Positions 22,854 through 31,977 of a DNA stretch of 36,703 nucleotides are shown one piece after another. The notes beneath the pieces are model-generated. The model searched no databases. It had not been told where the DNA came from and saw only the letters and a program-made list of their open reading frames with translations. Source of the stretch: LBZV01 sp000993855 (lineage in GTDB: Bacteria > Patescibacteriota > Microgenomatia > Curtissbacterales > GWA2-41-24); contig CAZBKB010000009.1 in NCBI GenBank assembly GCA_964492425.1, positions 1-36,703 of the forward strand. Direction: 5' to 3'. How positions within the stretch are numbered: position 1 is the first letter of the stretch; every line of letters starts with the position of its first letter. A program made the translations under genes and the position numbers.

Positions 22854-22882
22854 TTGACAACTTCGGGTTATGTTCGTATACT
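22854..22882 (+). promoter_or_regulatory. lexA promoter with candidate operator 2, leaderless
   Basis: TTGACA (22854-22859), 17 nt, TATACT (22877-22882), 6 nt, ATG at 22889. The spacer holds TTCGGGTTATGTTCG (22862-22876), which shares its first ten bases with the Y-polymerase copy. Its right end GTTCG resembles half of a Gram-positive SOS box, but there is no matching left half. Confidence 0.7.
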
Positions 22883-22888
22883 TTTTGC

Positions 22889-23509
22889 ATGAGTGTTGTA
22901 GTTTACAAAAGGCAGCAGCAGATTTTGGATTTTTTGAAAAATTACATTGACAAGTTTGGCAATGCGCCTACTCTTGTTGAAATTGCGAATCACCTTGGTG
23001 TTAAATCTCTGGCTACTGTTCACGAACATCTAGCTGTGCTTGAGAAAAAGGGGTTGATTAAGAAATCTTCGGGTATAGTCCGTAGCATCGAGCTTATTGA
23101 CAAAAAAATTAGTGATATTGTGAAAGGTATCGAACTTCCTATTTTGGGTTTTATTGCGGCTGGTGCGCCAATTGAACCTTTTACAGACCCAACTGCTACT
23201 TTTGCTGTTGCTAATAATATGATTGCTCAAAACAAAAAATCGTACGTTTTGCAGGTTAAGGGAGAATCTATGATTGAAGATGGAATATTAGATGGAGATT
23301 TTGTAGTAATTGAGGAAACAAACCAGGCAAACAATGGTGATATCGTAGTCGCTATGATGGAAAACGGTGTTGTAACGCTAAAGCGATTTTACAGAGAAAA
23401 AGACAGGATTCGCTTAATGCCCGCTAATTCTGCAATGCAGCCAATATTCGCCAAACACGTGACAATACAAGGTAAATGCGTTGGGGTAATTAGGAGATAT
23501 CAGAACTAG
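22889..23509 (+). CDS. lexA: LexA repressor
   Basis: A 206-residue LexA of normal length. The N-terminal winged helix (about 1-70; RQQQILDFLKNYIDKFGNAP, HLGVKSLATVHEHLAVLEKK) binds DNA. The self-cleavage site is Ala91-Gly92 (GFIAAGAP), the catalytic serine is S127 (KGESMIEDG) and the catalytic lysine is K165 (VTLKRFYRE). On DNA damage the RecA filament triggers cleavage and repression is lifted. It is divergent from uvrB and has a strong consensus promoter with a candidate operator in the spacer, as expected for autoregulation. Its stop codon directly abuts the convergent transporter gene. Confidence 0.96.
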   Translation: MSVVVYKRQQQILDFLKNYIDKFGNAPTLVEIANHLGVKSLATVHEHLAVLEKKGLIKKSSGIVRSIELIDKKISDIVKGIELPILGFIAAGAPIEPFTDPTATFAVANNMIAQNKKSYVLQVKGESMIEDGILDGDFVVIEETNQANNGDIVVAMMENGVVTLKRFYREKDRIRLMPANSAMQPIFAKHVTIQGKCVGVIRRYQN

Positions 23510-24763
23510 TTATAAGGTTATTAGGAACGCAACTGCAGCGGTGGACATAATAACAAATGTTGCTCCGCCTAAAACATTTGTAATCCAGGTATTTTTATAT
23601 TTTCCCATTATTTTTTCGCTATTGCAGATTACTAATATAATAGCTATTAGAATCGGGGATATAAGTCCATAAATTACAGCAGTATAAAACAGTGCCTGGA
23701 ATGGATTAATACTTGAAAATGTCATAAAGAGTCCAACTACTGTAGAGACTATAATTACCCCATAAAAAGCTTTTGCTTGCCTAAAAGATTTATTTAAACC
23801 TTCACGCCACCCAAACGTTTCCGCTATAGCATAGGCAGCTGCTCCTGCTAAAACTGGGATTGCCAAAAGGCCTGTGCCTACTATACCAAGAGTAAAAAGC
23901 AGTGTCGAAAGCTTGCCTGCAATTGGTTCTAGAGCTTTGGCAGCTTGATCTGCCGTTTCTATATTATGAATACCATTTACATAGAGAGTCGATGCTGCTG
24001 TTGCAATAATTGCAAACATCACAACATTCGAAAGAAACATACCTATATTTACATCTTCTCTGACCATTTTAAGCTCATGTTTGGTAACAATTATGTGTTT
24101 GCGCTTAGTTTTTTCTTCTTCCTGAATTTCCTCAACCTCTTCAGACGTCTGCCAGAAAAACAAGTATGGAGATATTGTTGTTCCCAAAATAGCCACGACA
24201 AGCGATATTGTTTCTTTATTTAGTTCAACATGTGGAACAAGTGCACCGTAAATTACACTTCCCCAATCCATTCTTGCTGCAATTGAAGAAGCTATGTAAG
24301 CAAAGAGGGCAAAAGTAAGCCATTTAAGGTTTGAAGCAATTTTTTTGTATGGGAAATAAATCATAAGAGCGGTAATAAAAACTGTGTATAATGCTGCCAT
24401 TAAGATCGTTGGTACAGGTAAAATTAGCTTGGTGGCTGCAACCATTCCAGCCAGGTCAGCACCTATATTTATAGTGTTAGATACAATAATAAGAAGAGCT
24501 AAGATGTACAAAAATATTCGAGATTTGTAATGAGTTTTTATTGTTCCTGCCAAACCTTTATGAGTTACCAAACCTATTCTTGCACACATTTCCTGAATTG
24601 CGGCCATAAGCGGAAATGTTAAAAATGATGTCCAGAGAAGCGAATAGCCTGCCTGAGCACCTGCCATTGAGTATGTAGCTATTCCTGATGGATCATCGTC
24701 TGATGCACCGGTAATTATTCCAGGGCCTGCGGACTTGAGCAATTTTTTAATTCTTTTAATCAT
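23510..24763 (-). CDS. NRAMP-related metal transporter with altered signature residues
   Basis: A 417-residue protein with about 11 membrane segments in the LeuT fold. The first segment reads GPGIITGASDDDPSGIATYS, where classic NRAMP proteins have a DPGN motif; the sixth reads GTTISPYLFFWQ, where they have the Met-Pro-His that binds manganese or iron. The fold is therefore NRAMP-like, but the metal-binding methionine and the following histidine are replaced by SPY, so the ion may differ (for example magnesium) or be unknown. An acidic loop EEVEEIQEEE follows. It is translationally coupled to the DedA gene upstream by a 4-nt ATGA overlap. Confidence 0.88.
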   Translation of the reverse strand: MIKRIKKLLKSAGPGIITGASDDDPSGIATYSMAGAQAGYSLLWTSFLTFPLMAAIQEMCARIGLVTHKGLAGTIKTHYKSRIFLYILALLIIVSNTINIGADLAGMVAATKLILPVPTILMAALYTVFITALMIYFPYKKIASNLKWLTFALFAYIASSIAARMDWGSVIYGALVPHVELNKETISLVVAILGTTISPYLFFWQTSEEVEEIQEEEKTKRKHIIVTKHELKMVREDVNIGMFLSNVVMFAIIATAASTLYVNGIHNIETADQAAKALEPIAGKLSTLLFTLGIVGTGLLAIPVLAGAAAYAIAETFGWREGLNKSFRQAKAFYGVIIVSTVVGLFMTFSSINPFQALFYTAVIYGLISPILIAIILVICNSEKIMGKYKNTWITNVLGGATFVIMSTAAVAFLITL

Positions 24764-25380
24764 CCTTTTTTATTTTTATGCCTTTTGTATATATATAACA
24801 CTACAATAAGTATAAGAAGAAACAGGATTATTATGTCAAACTTATGTAAGTACTCTCTTATATTTTCCCATTTATCTTTTAATATAATACCGATGGAAAT
24901 TAGTAAAACTGTCGAACCAAGTGTGCCTAAAAACGTGTAAGTTATGAATTGCCTATACGGAACATGCAGAATTCCTAAGGGTAAAGATACAAAACTTCGC
25001 AAACCTGGTATAAAGCGTGAAACTGAAATAATCCATGGACCATGTTTTTTAAAAAGTTTCTTTGTTACGCTAAGCTCATATTCAGTAAAAAATAGAAAAT
25101 GGCCATGTTTTTCTATTATTTTTTTTATAATTGTCTTTTTAAAATGGTAACCAATCCAATAAGCAATTGTTGAACCAGATAATGCGCCAAACAAGCTCCA
25201 AATTAATACAGGTAAAGCGCTAAATCTACCCATCGATGCCAAATAACCTGAAAAGACTACTGTAATTTCTGGTGGCATAGGGATCATTAATGATTCCATA
25301 GCAGAAACTAAAATAATGCCTGGATAACCGAATGTAGAAATTAAGCTGATCGCAATATTTATTAAAAATTCTGTAATCAT
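24760..25380 (-). CDS. DedA-family membrane protein
   Basis: A 206-residue DedA/VTT-domain protein. Typical features are ESLMIPMPPEITVVFSGYLA (about 29-48), GALSGSTIAYWIGYHFKK, and the re-entrant motif SRFIPGLRSFVSLPLGI (about 122-138), followed by C-terminal membrane segments and a basic tail. Relatives flip phospholipids or undecaprenyl phosphate across the membrane, and some affect the proton motive force. It is the first gene of a two-gene operon with the NRAMP-like transporter (ATGA overlap) and is divergent from rsmI. Confidence 0.92.
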   Translation of the reverse strand: MITEFLINIAISLISTFGYPGIILVSAMESLMIPMPPEITVVFSGYLASMGRFSALPVLIWSLFGALSGSTIAYWIGYHFKKTIIKKIIEKHGHFLFFTEYELSVTKKLFKKHGPWIISVSRFIPGLRSFVSLPLGILHVPYRQFITYTFLGTLGSTVLLISIGIILKDKWENIREYLHKFDIIILFLLILIVVLYIYKRHKNKKG

Positions 25381-25408
25381 TGACGTTGACTTTAGTTAAT
25401 TAGACAAT

Positions 25409-26080
25409 ATGTCTTATATGGGATCACTAATCATTGTAGCCACACCAATTGGAAATTTAAAAGACATTACTTTTAGAGCAGTAGAAATACTGAAAAATGT
25501 TGATTATATATTATGTGAGGACACAAGGATAACTGGCAACCTACTTTCTGCCTATGATATTCATAAAAAATTGTCTGTTATAAATGATTTCAACGAAGAA
25601 CGAGTGATTGATAAAGTAATAGGTGATCTACTGGCGGGGAAGCGTGTCGCACTTGTTAGTGACGCGGGTACACCGCTTGTATCTGACCCTGGATTCAAAC
25701 TTGTGCGTGCAGCTCGAAGCAAAAATATTAACGTTGAAACCGCTCCCGGCCCAGTGGCAGCAATTGCGGCGCTTGTTATATCTGGGCTTCCCTGTGACAA
25801 ATTTATATTCTTAGGTTTTTTACCCAAGAAAGATGGCAAACGTATAGAACTTTTAAAAAATATCAAGATGTCAATTTCTTGTGTCAAATCTACAGTCATT
25901 ATTTACGAATCGCCGTTTCGGGTTTTAAAAACTTTAGAACAAATACAACAGGTTTTCGGAGATATCAAAATTGTTGTTGTAAGAGAGCTAACTAAAATGC
26001 ATGAGGAAATAGTTTGTGGCAATATTTCGAATATTCTTGACAAAATTAAAACAAAAGGTGAGTTAGTAATATTGTTTTAA
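25409..26080 (+). CDS. rsmI: 16S rRNA (cytidine-2'-O)-methyltransferase RsmI
   Basis: A 223-residue tetrapyrrole-methylase-fold enzyme: LIIVATPIGNLKDITFRAVE (about 8-27), ILCEDTRITGNLLSAY, VALVSDAGTPLVSDPGFKLV and APGPVAAIAALVISGLP are the full set of RsmI signatures. It uses S-adenosylmethionine to methylate C1402 of 16S rRNA in the ribosomal decoding centre. It is shorter than E. coli RsmI (about 286) because the C-terminal extension is missing. A second ATG (25418) is possible as the start, since TAGACA lies 11 nt upstream of it. The stop codon overlaps that of gpmI on the opposite strand by 4 nt. Confidence 0.94.
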   Translation: MSYMGSLIIVATPIGNLKDITFRAVEILKNVDYILCEDTRITGNLLSAYDIHKKLSVINDFNEERVIDKVIGDLLAGKRVALVSDAGTPLVSDPGFKLVRAARSKNINVETAPGPVAAIAALVISGLPCDKFIFLGFLPKKDGKRIELLKNIKMSISCVKSTVIIYESPFRVLKTLEQIQQVFGDIKIVVVRELTKMHEEIVCGNISNILDKIKTKGELVILF

Positions 26081-27675
26081 AGCAGGCTGCGGCCGGTCAT
26101 TTGGGAGGGTTTTGGAATTTGTAAAATTCCAAGTATTGTCGGGGAGATATCTGCCAGTAAGCCCTGGGGTAACTGGATATCTTGTCCTTTAAGCTCATTA
26201 AAAATGAATAGTGCTGGAACAGGACTAATATTATGTTCTGTGTCTGGTTCACCCGTACCAATTTTAATCATTACTTCTGCATTACCATGATCGGCTGTAA
26301 TGATTATGCCTCCACCTGCAGAAAGAATTGCTGTGGACAGTATTCCTATTTGTCTGTCGATTGCCTGTATACCCCTGATTGTTGCTTCAATATTGCCACT
26401 GTGTCCAACCATGTCGGCACTTGCAAAGTTTACAACAATAAAATCATATTCCTTCAAGGCAATTTTTTCTAAAATGTTACTTGTTATCTTTGCCGTTGAC
26501 ATTTCCGGTGTCTGGACATATGAAGCAACTTTGGGTGAATCAATAAGAATTCTTTCCTCCAAATAAAAAGGCTGCTCAAGGCCTCCGTTAAAAAAATATG
26601 TAACATGGGCATATTTTTCAGTTTCTGCAATATGCAGTTGGCTCATGCTTCTTTCTGACAAAACTCGGGCAATCGGCATGGTAACTTCTTCGGGAGTAAA
26701 AGCCACTTTTGAAACTGGCAAATTTCGCTGATAGCTCGTAAGTGACACAAAAAATAAATCTTTCATTTTTGCGCCTCTTGAAAAGCTTTTTACAGGTTCT
26801 CCAGAAGAAGTTTTAAGGTTGCTTAAATCATCCAAGACAAATGCCTTAGTGAGCTGTCTTGCCCTGTCTGGTCGATAGTTAAAAAAAACTATAGAGTCTT
26901 TGTCATTAATTGGCCCTATCGGGACACCGGATTCATCCACGATTGTATGGGGTTCTATAAATTCATCTGTGATATTTTTGCCGTATGAATCTTCTATAAC
27001 TAAAACTGCGCTTTTTGCCCTATGTTCACTTTTGCCTGTTAAGGCTAAATATGCTTTTTCCGTCCTGTCCCAGCGATTGTCACGATCCATCGCATAGTAC
27101 CTGCCGGAAATAGATGCAATTTGCCCTGTTTGTTCGCTTTCCAATCTTCTTGCAAGCTCTTCAACAGATGCTTTTCCAGACCTTGGTGTACTATCTCGGC
27201 CATCTGTAAATACGTGTACCTTAATTCTAGATGGTGGTATATTATTCTTTTTAAAAAATGTTAGCAGTGAGTATAAGTGGCTTACTTCGCTATGAACTGC
27301 ACCAAGTCCTATAAGTCCCATTAAGTGTATATTTGAATTATTTTTATTAGCATGCTCTAATGCACCTATAAACGCTTCATTTTGGAAAAAAGTGCCGTCT
27401 GCTATTGCATTATTAAGTCGTAAAAGATCCTGAAACACTACTCTGCCTGCACCGAGGTTTATGTGCCCAACCTCTGAGTTTCCAAAGATTCCCTCTGGCA
27501 ATCCTACTGCCTGACCAGAAGCAACAAGCTGGGGGTGTGGATAGGAAAACCAAAGGTTGTTAAAATTTGCCGGATTGGCACGTGTTACCGCATTACCTGG
27601 ACCCGGGTCTGCAATACCCCAACCGTCCAAAATAAGAAGAATGAGTGGTTTGGGTTTTTGGGTGATCCTAAACAT
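26077..27675 (-). CDS. gpmI: 2,3-bisphosphoglycerate-independent phosphoglycerate mutase
   Basis: A 532-residue enzyme of normal length converting 3-phosphoglycerate to 2-phosphoglycerate with manganese. The N-terminal metal site is LLILDGWGIADPG, the phospho-serine is in GNSEVGHINLGAGR (about 65-78), the substrate loop is VFTDGRDSTPRSG, and the C-terminal metal residues are NFASADMVGHSGN and TADHGNAEVM. It follows enolase with 1 nt between stop and start, so the lower-glycolysis genes are cotranscribed. It converges on rsmI. Confidence 0.97.
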   Translation of the reverse strand: MFRITQKPKPLILLILDGWGIADPGPGNAVTRANPANFNNLWFSYPHPQLVASGQAVGLPEGIFGNSEVGHINLGAGRVVFQDLLRLNNAIADGTFFQNEAFIGALEHANKNNSNIHLMGLIGLGAVHSEVSHLYSLLTFFKKNNIPPSRIKVHVFTDGRDSTPRSGKASVEELARRLESEQTGQIASISGRYYAMDRDNRWDRTEKAYLALTGKSEHRAKSAVLVIEDSYGKNITDEFIEPHTIVDESGVPIGPINDKDSIVFFNYRPDRARQLTKAFVLDDLSNLKTSSGEPVKSFSRGAKMKDLFFVSLTSYQRNLPVSKVAFTPEEVTMPIARVLSERSMSQLHIAETEKYAHVTYFFNGGLEQPFYLEERILIDSPKVASYVQTPEMSTAKITSNILEKIALKEYDFIVVNFASADMVGHSGNIEATIRGIQAIDRQIGILSTAILSAGGGIIITADHGNAEVMIKIGTGEPDTEHNISPVPALFIFNELKGQDIQLPQGLLADISPTILGILQIPKPSQMTGRSLL

Positions 27676-27676
27676 T

Positions 27677-28933
27677 TCATGAAAGCTCGTATTCTATCTC
27701 TAGAAGCCTGTTATACTTTGCCACTCTTTCCCCACGAGCTGGTGCTCCAAACTTGGCGTAATCTGCCCCGATTCCGACGGCAAAGTCTGCAATAAAATCC
27801 TCGTTTGTTTCTCCAGACCTATGAGACACAACTATTTTAAAGTTAGCCACTTTCGCACGTTTCGCCACCTCCAGCGTCTCTGTTATTGTACCTACCTGAT
27901 TTGGTTTGACAATGATTGCATTGCAAGCCTTTTTCTCAATAGCTTTATTTAGCCTGACAAAGTTCGTTGTAATAAGATCGTCACCTACAATTAAAGTTTC
28001 TGTACCAAGTTTTTCTGTAATCCTTGTCCAACCATCCCAATCATCTTCTGATAGCGGATCTTCAAGAGAAAGAATGTGATACTGATCACTTAAAACCTTG
28101 AAGTATTCTATGAAATCGGCTGTTGATAGTGCCACAGGCCTGTCTTTTATTTTGTAATCACTGCCTTCTAAAAAGTATGATGCGGCAACATCTAAACTGA
28201 AAAATACGTCTATTCCAAGTTGGTAATTTGCTTTTTGGACAGCCTCTTCAATAATTTTTAGCGCATCAGAATTAGTATACAGAACAGGTGCATAACCACC
28301 TTCGTCACCTATCAAGGTCACCCCGCTGTGGTTTGTTATTACCTCTTTCAGGGAATAATATATTTCTGCACCTACCCTAAGATTCTGTGAATAAGCTGTC
28401 GCCTGGGGTGGCACTATCATAAATTCTTGAAAATCTGTGTTGCCTCCTCCATGTTTACCTCCGTTTAATATATTAAACATAGGGGTAGGAATTTGAAATT
28501 TTTGATTGTCAACTCCTGTTAGAAGTTTTGATATGTATTTGTAGAGCGTAACCTTCTCTGATGCACTTTGTGCTTTAGTTACTGCCGCAGAAATTGAAAG
28601 GATCGTATTTGCACCTAGCTTTGATTTATCTTCTGATCCGTCAGCTTCTATCATAATTTTATCAATTGCGGCCTGATTTGCAGCATCTTGCCCAATGATT
28701 TTAGGGGCAAGAACAGTTGCTATATTTTGTAGACACTGAAGCACTCCTTTGCCTTTGTACCTCTTAGGATCTCTGTCTCGAAGTTCAACTGCTTCATGTC
28801 TGCCTATAGATGCCCCTGAAGGTGCTGCGAAGCTTCCTACAGAACCATCTTCAAGCTGTACAATTGCCTCAACTGTTGGATAACCGCGGCTATCCAGTAT
28901 CTCTCTACCTATGATTTTCTTAATTACAGCCAT
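27677..28933 (-). CDS. eno: enolase
   Basis: A 418-residue enolase interconverting 2-phosphoglycerate and phosphoenolpyruvate. Signatures include REILDSRGYPTVEA (about 10-23), PSGASIGRHEAVELRD, GDEGGYAPVL (the catalytic-loop glutamates), LSLEDPLSEDDWDGW (metal site), VGDDLITTN, KPNQVGTITE and VVSHRSGETNEDF. The final 20 or so residues are shorter than in E. coli enolase but complete the barrel. It lies between ppsA (9 nt upstream) and gpmI (1 nt downstream). Confidence 0.97.
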   Translation of the reverse strand: MAVIKKIIGREILDSRGYPTVEAIVQLEDGSVGSFAAPSGASIGRHEAVELRDRDPKRYKGKGVLQCLQNIATVLAPKIIGQDAANQAAIDKIMIEADGSEDKSKLGANTILSISAAVTKAQSASEKVTLYKYISKLLTGVDNQKFQIPTPMFNILNGGKHGGGNTDFQEFMIVPPQATAYSQNLRVGAEIYYSLKEVITNHSGVTLIGDEGGYAPVLYTNSDALKIIEEAVQKANYQLGIDVFFSLDVAASYFLEGSDYKIKDRPVALSTADFIEYFKVLSDQYHILSLEDPLSEDDWDGWTRITEKLGTETLIVGDDLITTNFVRLNKAIEKKACNAIIVKPNQVGTITETLEVAKRAKVANFKIVVSHRSGETNEDFIADFAVGIGADYAKFGAPARGERVAKYNRLLEIEYELS

Positions 28934-28942
28934 ATCTTAGTT

Positions 28943-31222
28943 TTAACTTGTTTTTACCTTTTTAATCAAGTTGTGTTCCGCTTCATATACCAGACTCCTC
29001 GTAGAATCTATAACATCCGGGTTAACCGAAATTGAAGTGATTCCCCAACTGACCAGCATTTGAGTAAGTTCAGGGAACACTGATGGTGCTTGTCCACAAA
29101 TGGATGATGTCACATTGTGTTTGCTTGCTGTCTCAATAATTTTTTTCAAGGCCCAAAGTACTGCAGGATTAAGTTCATAAAATTCACCAGCAACTTCTTC
29201 ATTATCCCTGTCTGTACCTAAAATTAACATCGTTAAATCATTAGAACCTATGGATACCCCGTCTATACCAATTTTTATAAATTCTTCCAGTAAAATTACG
29301 TTACTTGGAATTTCTACCATCATATAAAATTTAAATTTGGAGTCATCAAATAAACCAGAATCATTAACCAAATCTTTTACAGCCGAAAGTTCTTTTACTG
29401 TTCTCACAAAAGGAATCATGAGATGCAGATTATCAAACTTTTCCCTAACCTCCTTAATTGCTGAAAGTTCAAGTTTAAAAACATCCGGGTCTTTGATATA
29501 CCTGAATGCTCCACGGTAACCCAACATTGGATTTGACTCAACAGGCTCATATTTTTCCCCGCCTTTTAAGTCTTTATATTCATTTGATTTAAAATCTGTT
29601 GCCCTGTAAATAACTGGCCTATTTTTAAAAGCTTTGGCGAAAGTTGTTAATCCTTTTACCAGTTCCCCGATATAGTATTTTTGTTTATTTTGAGCAATAA
29701 ATTCTTTTGGATGAGTACCTATTTGCGCCAGTAAAAATTCTGCTCGAAGAAGCCCAACTCCATCTACATTTTTCCTCGCAATTTCCTCTGCAAGTTCGAT
29801 CTCTGCCAGATTTGTATAAATATATGTGGCTGTTTTGTGCGAAGAATATGTATCTTTCCTAACCTCTGCCTGAAAGTATTTTTTATTTCCTATAATCTGT
29901 CCTTTGTAGATTATACCTTTTAACCCATCGACTGTAACTTGTTCTCCGTCTTTTAATTTTTTAGTTGCTTCTTCTGTGCCTACGACGCATGCTATACCAA
30001 GTTCTCTTGATACTATAGCTGCATGCGAGGTTCGTCCTCCCCTGTCTGTGACTATTGCAATCGCTCTTTTCATGGCTGGGACAAAATCAGGATTTGTCAT
30101 TTCGGTTACTAAAACGTCTCCCTTTTTAATTTTGTCCAGTTCAGAAACGTCTTTTATTATTACTACTCTTCCAGAACCAATTAAGGGGGATGCAGGTGCA
30201 CCTCTAACTAAAATATTTTTCTCGCTTATTATATCGGCTTTTGTGTTTAGTCTTTTGAGGTCTTCTGTCACTTTAATGGTCGTGACAGGCCTGGTCTGAA
30301 CAATGTAAAGTTTCCCGTCTTCGAATGCCCATTCGATATCTTGAGGAAAAAAATAGTGTTTTTCTATGGCATAACCAATTTTGGAAAGTTCTACAATGAA
30401 ATTATCTTCTAGTTTTTGTTTCTTTTTGTGAGCTTTTGAGACATTTAAGACCTTGTTCCCGTCTTCACATCGCACCATGTATTTGTGCTGAGATATAATA
30501 TTTTTTGAGATTATTTTTAATCCTTTTTTGTCAATCTCATAATGGTCCGGGGTTTCTCGACCTCCTACGACCATTTCCCCTAAACCAAAAATTGCTTCAA
30601 TTATGATTTTGTTTCTATCGTTAGTTATAGGATCGATTGTGAACATAATTCCGGAAGACTGGGAGTTAACCATTACCTGAATAGGTATTGCGATACCAAT
30701 TTTAAAATGGTCGAAGTTTTTTTGCACTCGATAATAGATCGCACGGGCTTCAAACAGAGATGCCCAAGCGGCAAGGAGTGCATCTTTAAGATTGTGTTCT
30801 CCTCTGACATTCAAAAATGTTGCCTGTTGGCCAGCGAAAGAAGCTTCGGGCAAATCTTCGGCAGTTGCGGACGAACGTACGGCTACATAGGCATCATTTC
30901 TGCCAGAAAGTTTATGGTAGTACTCATAGATATTTTTTTCTAGGTCTCGGTCAAGGTCGATTTTTTTAATTTCTTCTTGGCATAAACGTGCTTTTGACTG
31001 CAATGCAGTTGGGTTTTCTACGTCGATGTTATATAAAATACCTCTAATTCTGTCTATTGCACCAGATGTGTTTAAGTTTTTGAAATATGCTTTGGAGGTA
31101 ACGATAAAACCATCTGGAATCGGCGCTCCTATCTTTTGCAATTCACCTAAATTTGCACCTTTTCCTCCAACTAGAGCAACATCATCTTTATCTATTTCTT
31201 TAAACCAGACAATATCCTGCAT
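28943..31222 (-). CDS. ppsA: phosphoenolpyruvate synthase
   Basis: A 759-residue PEP synthase converting pyruvate and ATP to phosphoenolpyruvate, AMP and phosphate. The N-terminal ATP-grasp domain has VGGKGANLGELQKIGAPIP (about 18-36) and AVRSSATAEDLPEASFAGQQ; the swivelling domain has the phospho-histidine in GGRTSHAAIVSRELGIACV (near 400); the C-terminal barrel has VSIGSNDLTMLILGTDRDN and SSICGQAPS with the catalytic cysteine. With eno and gpmI it forms a gluconeogenic or reversible lower-glycolysis operon. A TAGAAT box overlapping an inverted repeat lies 4 nt upstream of the ATG. Confidence 0.97.
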   Translation of the reverse strand: MQDIVWFKEIDKDDVALVGGKGANLGELQKIGAPIPDGFIVTSKAYFKNLNTSGAIDRIRGILYNIDVENPTALQSKARLCQEEIKKIDLDRDLEKNIYEYYHKLSGRNDAYVAVRSSATAEDLPEASFAGQQATFLNVRGEHNLKDALLAAWASLFEARAIYYRVQKNFDHFKIGIAIPIQVMVNSQSSGIMFTIDPITNDRNKIIIEAIFGLGEMVVGGRETPDHYEIDKKGLKIISKNIISQHKYMVRCEDGNKVLNVSKAHKKKQKLEDNFIVELSKIGYAIEKHYFFPQDIEWAFEDGKLYIVQTRPVTTIKVTEDLKRLNTKADIISEKNILVRGAPASPLIGSGRVVIIKDVSELDKIKKGDVLVTEMTNPDFVPAMKRAIAIVTDRGGRTSHAAIVSRELGIACVVGTEEATKKLKDGEQVTVDGLKGIIYKGQIIGNKKYFQAEVRKDTYSSHKTATYIYTNLAEIELAEEIARKNVDGVGLLRAEFLLAQIGTHPKEFIAQNKQKYYIGELVKGLTTFAKAFKNRPVIYRATDFKSNEYKDLKGGEKYEPVESNPMLGYRGAFRYIKDPDVFKLELSAIKEVREKFDNLHLMIPFVRTVKELSAVKDLVNDSGLFDDSKFKFYMMVEIPSNVILLEEFIKIGIDGVSIGSNDLTMLILGTDRDNEEVAGEFYELNPAVLWALKKIIETASKHNVTSSICGQAPSVFPELTQMLVSWGITSISVNPDVIDSTRSLVYEAEHNLIKKVKTS

Positions 31223-31230
31223 TGAAATTC

Positions 31231-31253
31231 TAATCTGCAGGGTGGGCAGATTA
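31231..31253. promoter_or_regulatory. 8-bp perfect inverted repeat between holA and ppsA
   Basis: TAATCTGC and GCAGATTA surround a 7-nt spacer. Read on the plus strand it is followed by CTTTTTT and would act as an intrinsic terminator, but no plus-strand gene precedes it. On the minus strand its second arm overlaps TAGAAT just before ppsA, so it may be an operator. Confidence 0.45.
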
Positions 31254-31287
31254 CTTTTTTATTGTAGCAAAATCTGTCTTGCAGTAA

Positions 31288-31977
31288 CTAGATGGATAGA
31301 TATTTTAAAAACATCAAAGAAATTAGGGTTTTTGGCGGTATATTAGTTGCTCCAGTTTTAGTTAAATAGTCTATTTTTAGAACAGCATTAAATAGCTTGT
31401 TCAATCTTTTCAGATCTAATTTTTTTGCCTGATCTTTAATCTTTTGCCATTGCCAGGCCTGTATGGTTTTACCAGCTAATTTTGAAATGCTATTTAAGTC
31501 TATATTCATTTTTGCGAGAGATAGTAAAAATAATCGATTTAATATCTGCCATATTAAATAGGCATTCTCTTTTGAATCAATTTTATTTAACAACCTTATT
31601 GTATTTGTGGTTGGGCCAGAAATTGAGTCTAGAAAGAAAAAGATATTTGACGGAAGCTTAAAAATTTCAACATGCGCTATATCAGAAAAAGAATTTGCTT
31701 GGCTTTTGTTAAGCTCCTTGTCTTCCCACAATATAAGAATATTTGATTCAGAAATACTTGTTAATTTTTTAGGTTTTAACTTAAGTTTACTGATAAGGTT
31801 GTGGGCAATGACTATTTTTTTTATCCCCATCAAATCAGAGGTACTAATGTTGTTTACCAAATCATCTAGTAAGTTGCTTTCTACGTTTATTTTGGTGTGG
31901 GTGGGGTTTTGTGCTAATAACTGGTCAAGTCTCCCGTATGAGCTTATAGTGTCGTCACCATGAAGTACATATATCAT
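31288..31977 (-). CDS. holA: DNA polymerase III delta subunit-like protein (short HolA)
   Basis: A 229-residue protein in place of the usual 330 or so. The start MIYVLHGDDTISSYGRL matches the HolA N-terminus, the middle has the ILILWEDKELNK strand of the AAA+-like domain, and the C-terminus AWQWQKIKDQAKKLDLKRLN followed by a Lys-Thr-Gly step matches the HolA C-terminal helical domain. Delta opens the sliding clamp during loading. No Walker A motif is present, as expected for delta. The short length is in line with reduced CPR proteins. It overlaps the preceding gene by 4 nt (ATGA). Confidence 0.75.
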   Translation of the reverse strand: MIYVLHGDDTISSYGRLDQLLAQNPTHTKINVESNLLDDLVNNISTSDLMGIKKIVIAHNLISKLKLKPKKLTSISESNILILWEDKELNKSQANSFSDIAHVEIFKLPSNIFFFLDSISGPTTNTIRLLNKIDSKENAYLIWQILNRLFLLSLAKMNIDLNSISKLAGKTIQAWQWQKIKDQAKKLDLKRLNKLFNAVLKIDYLTKTGATNIPPKTLISLMFLKYLSI

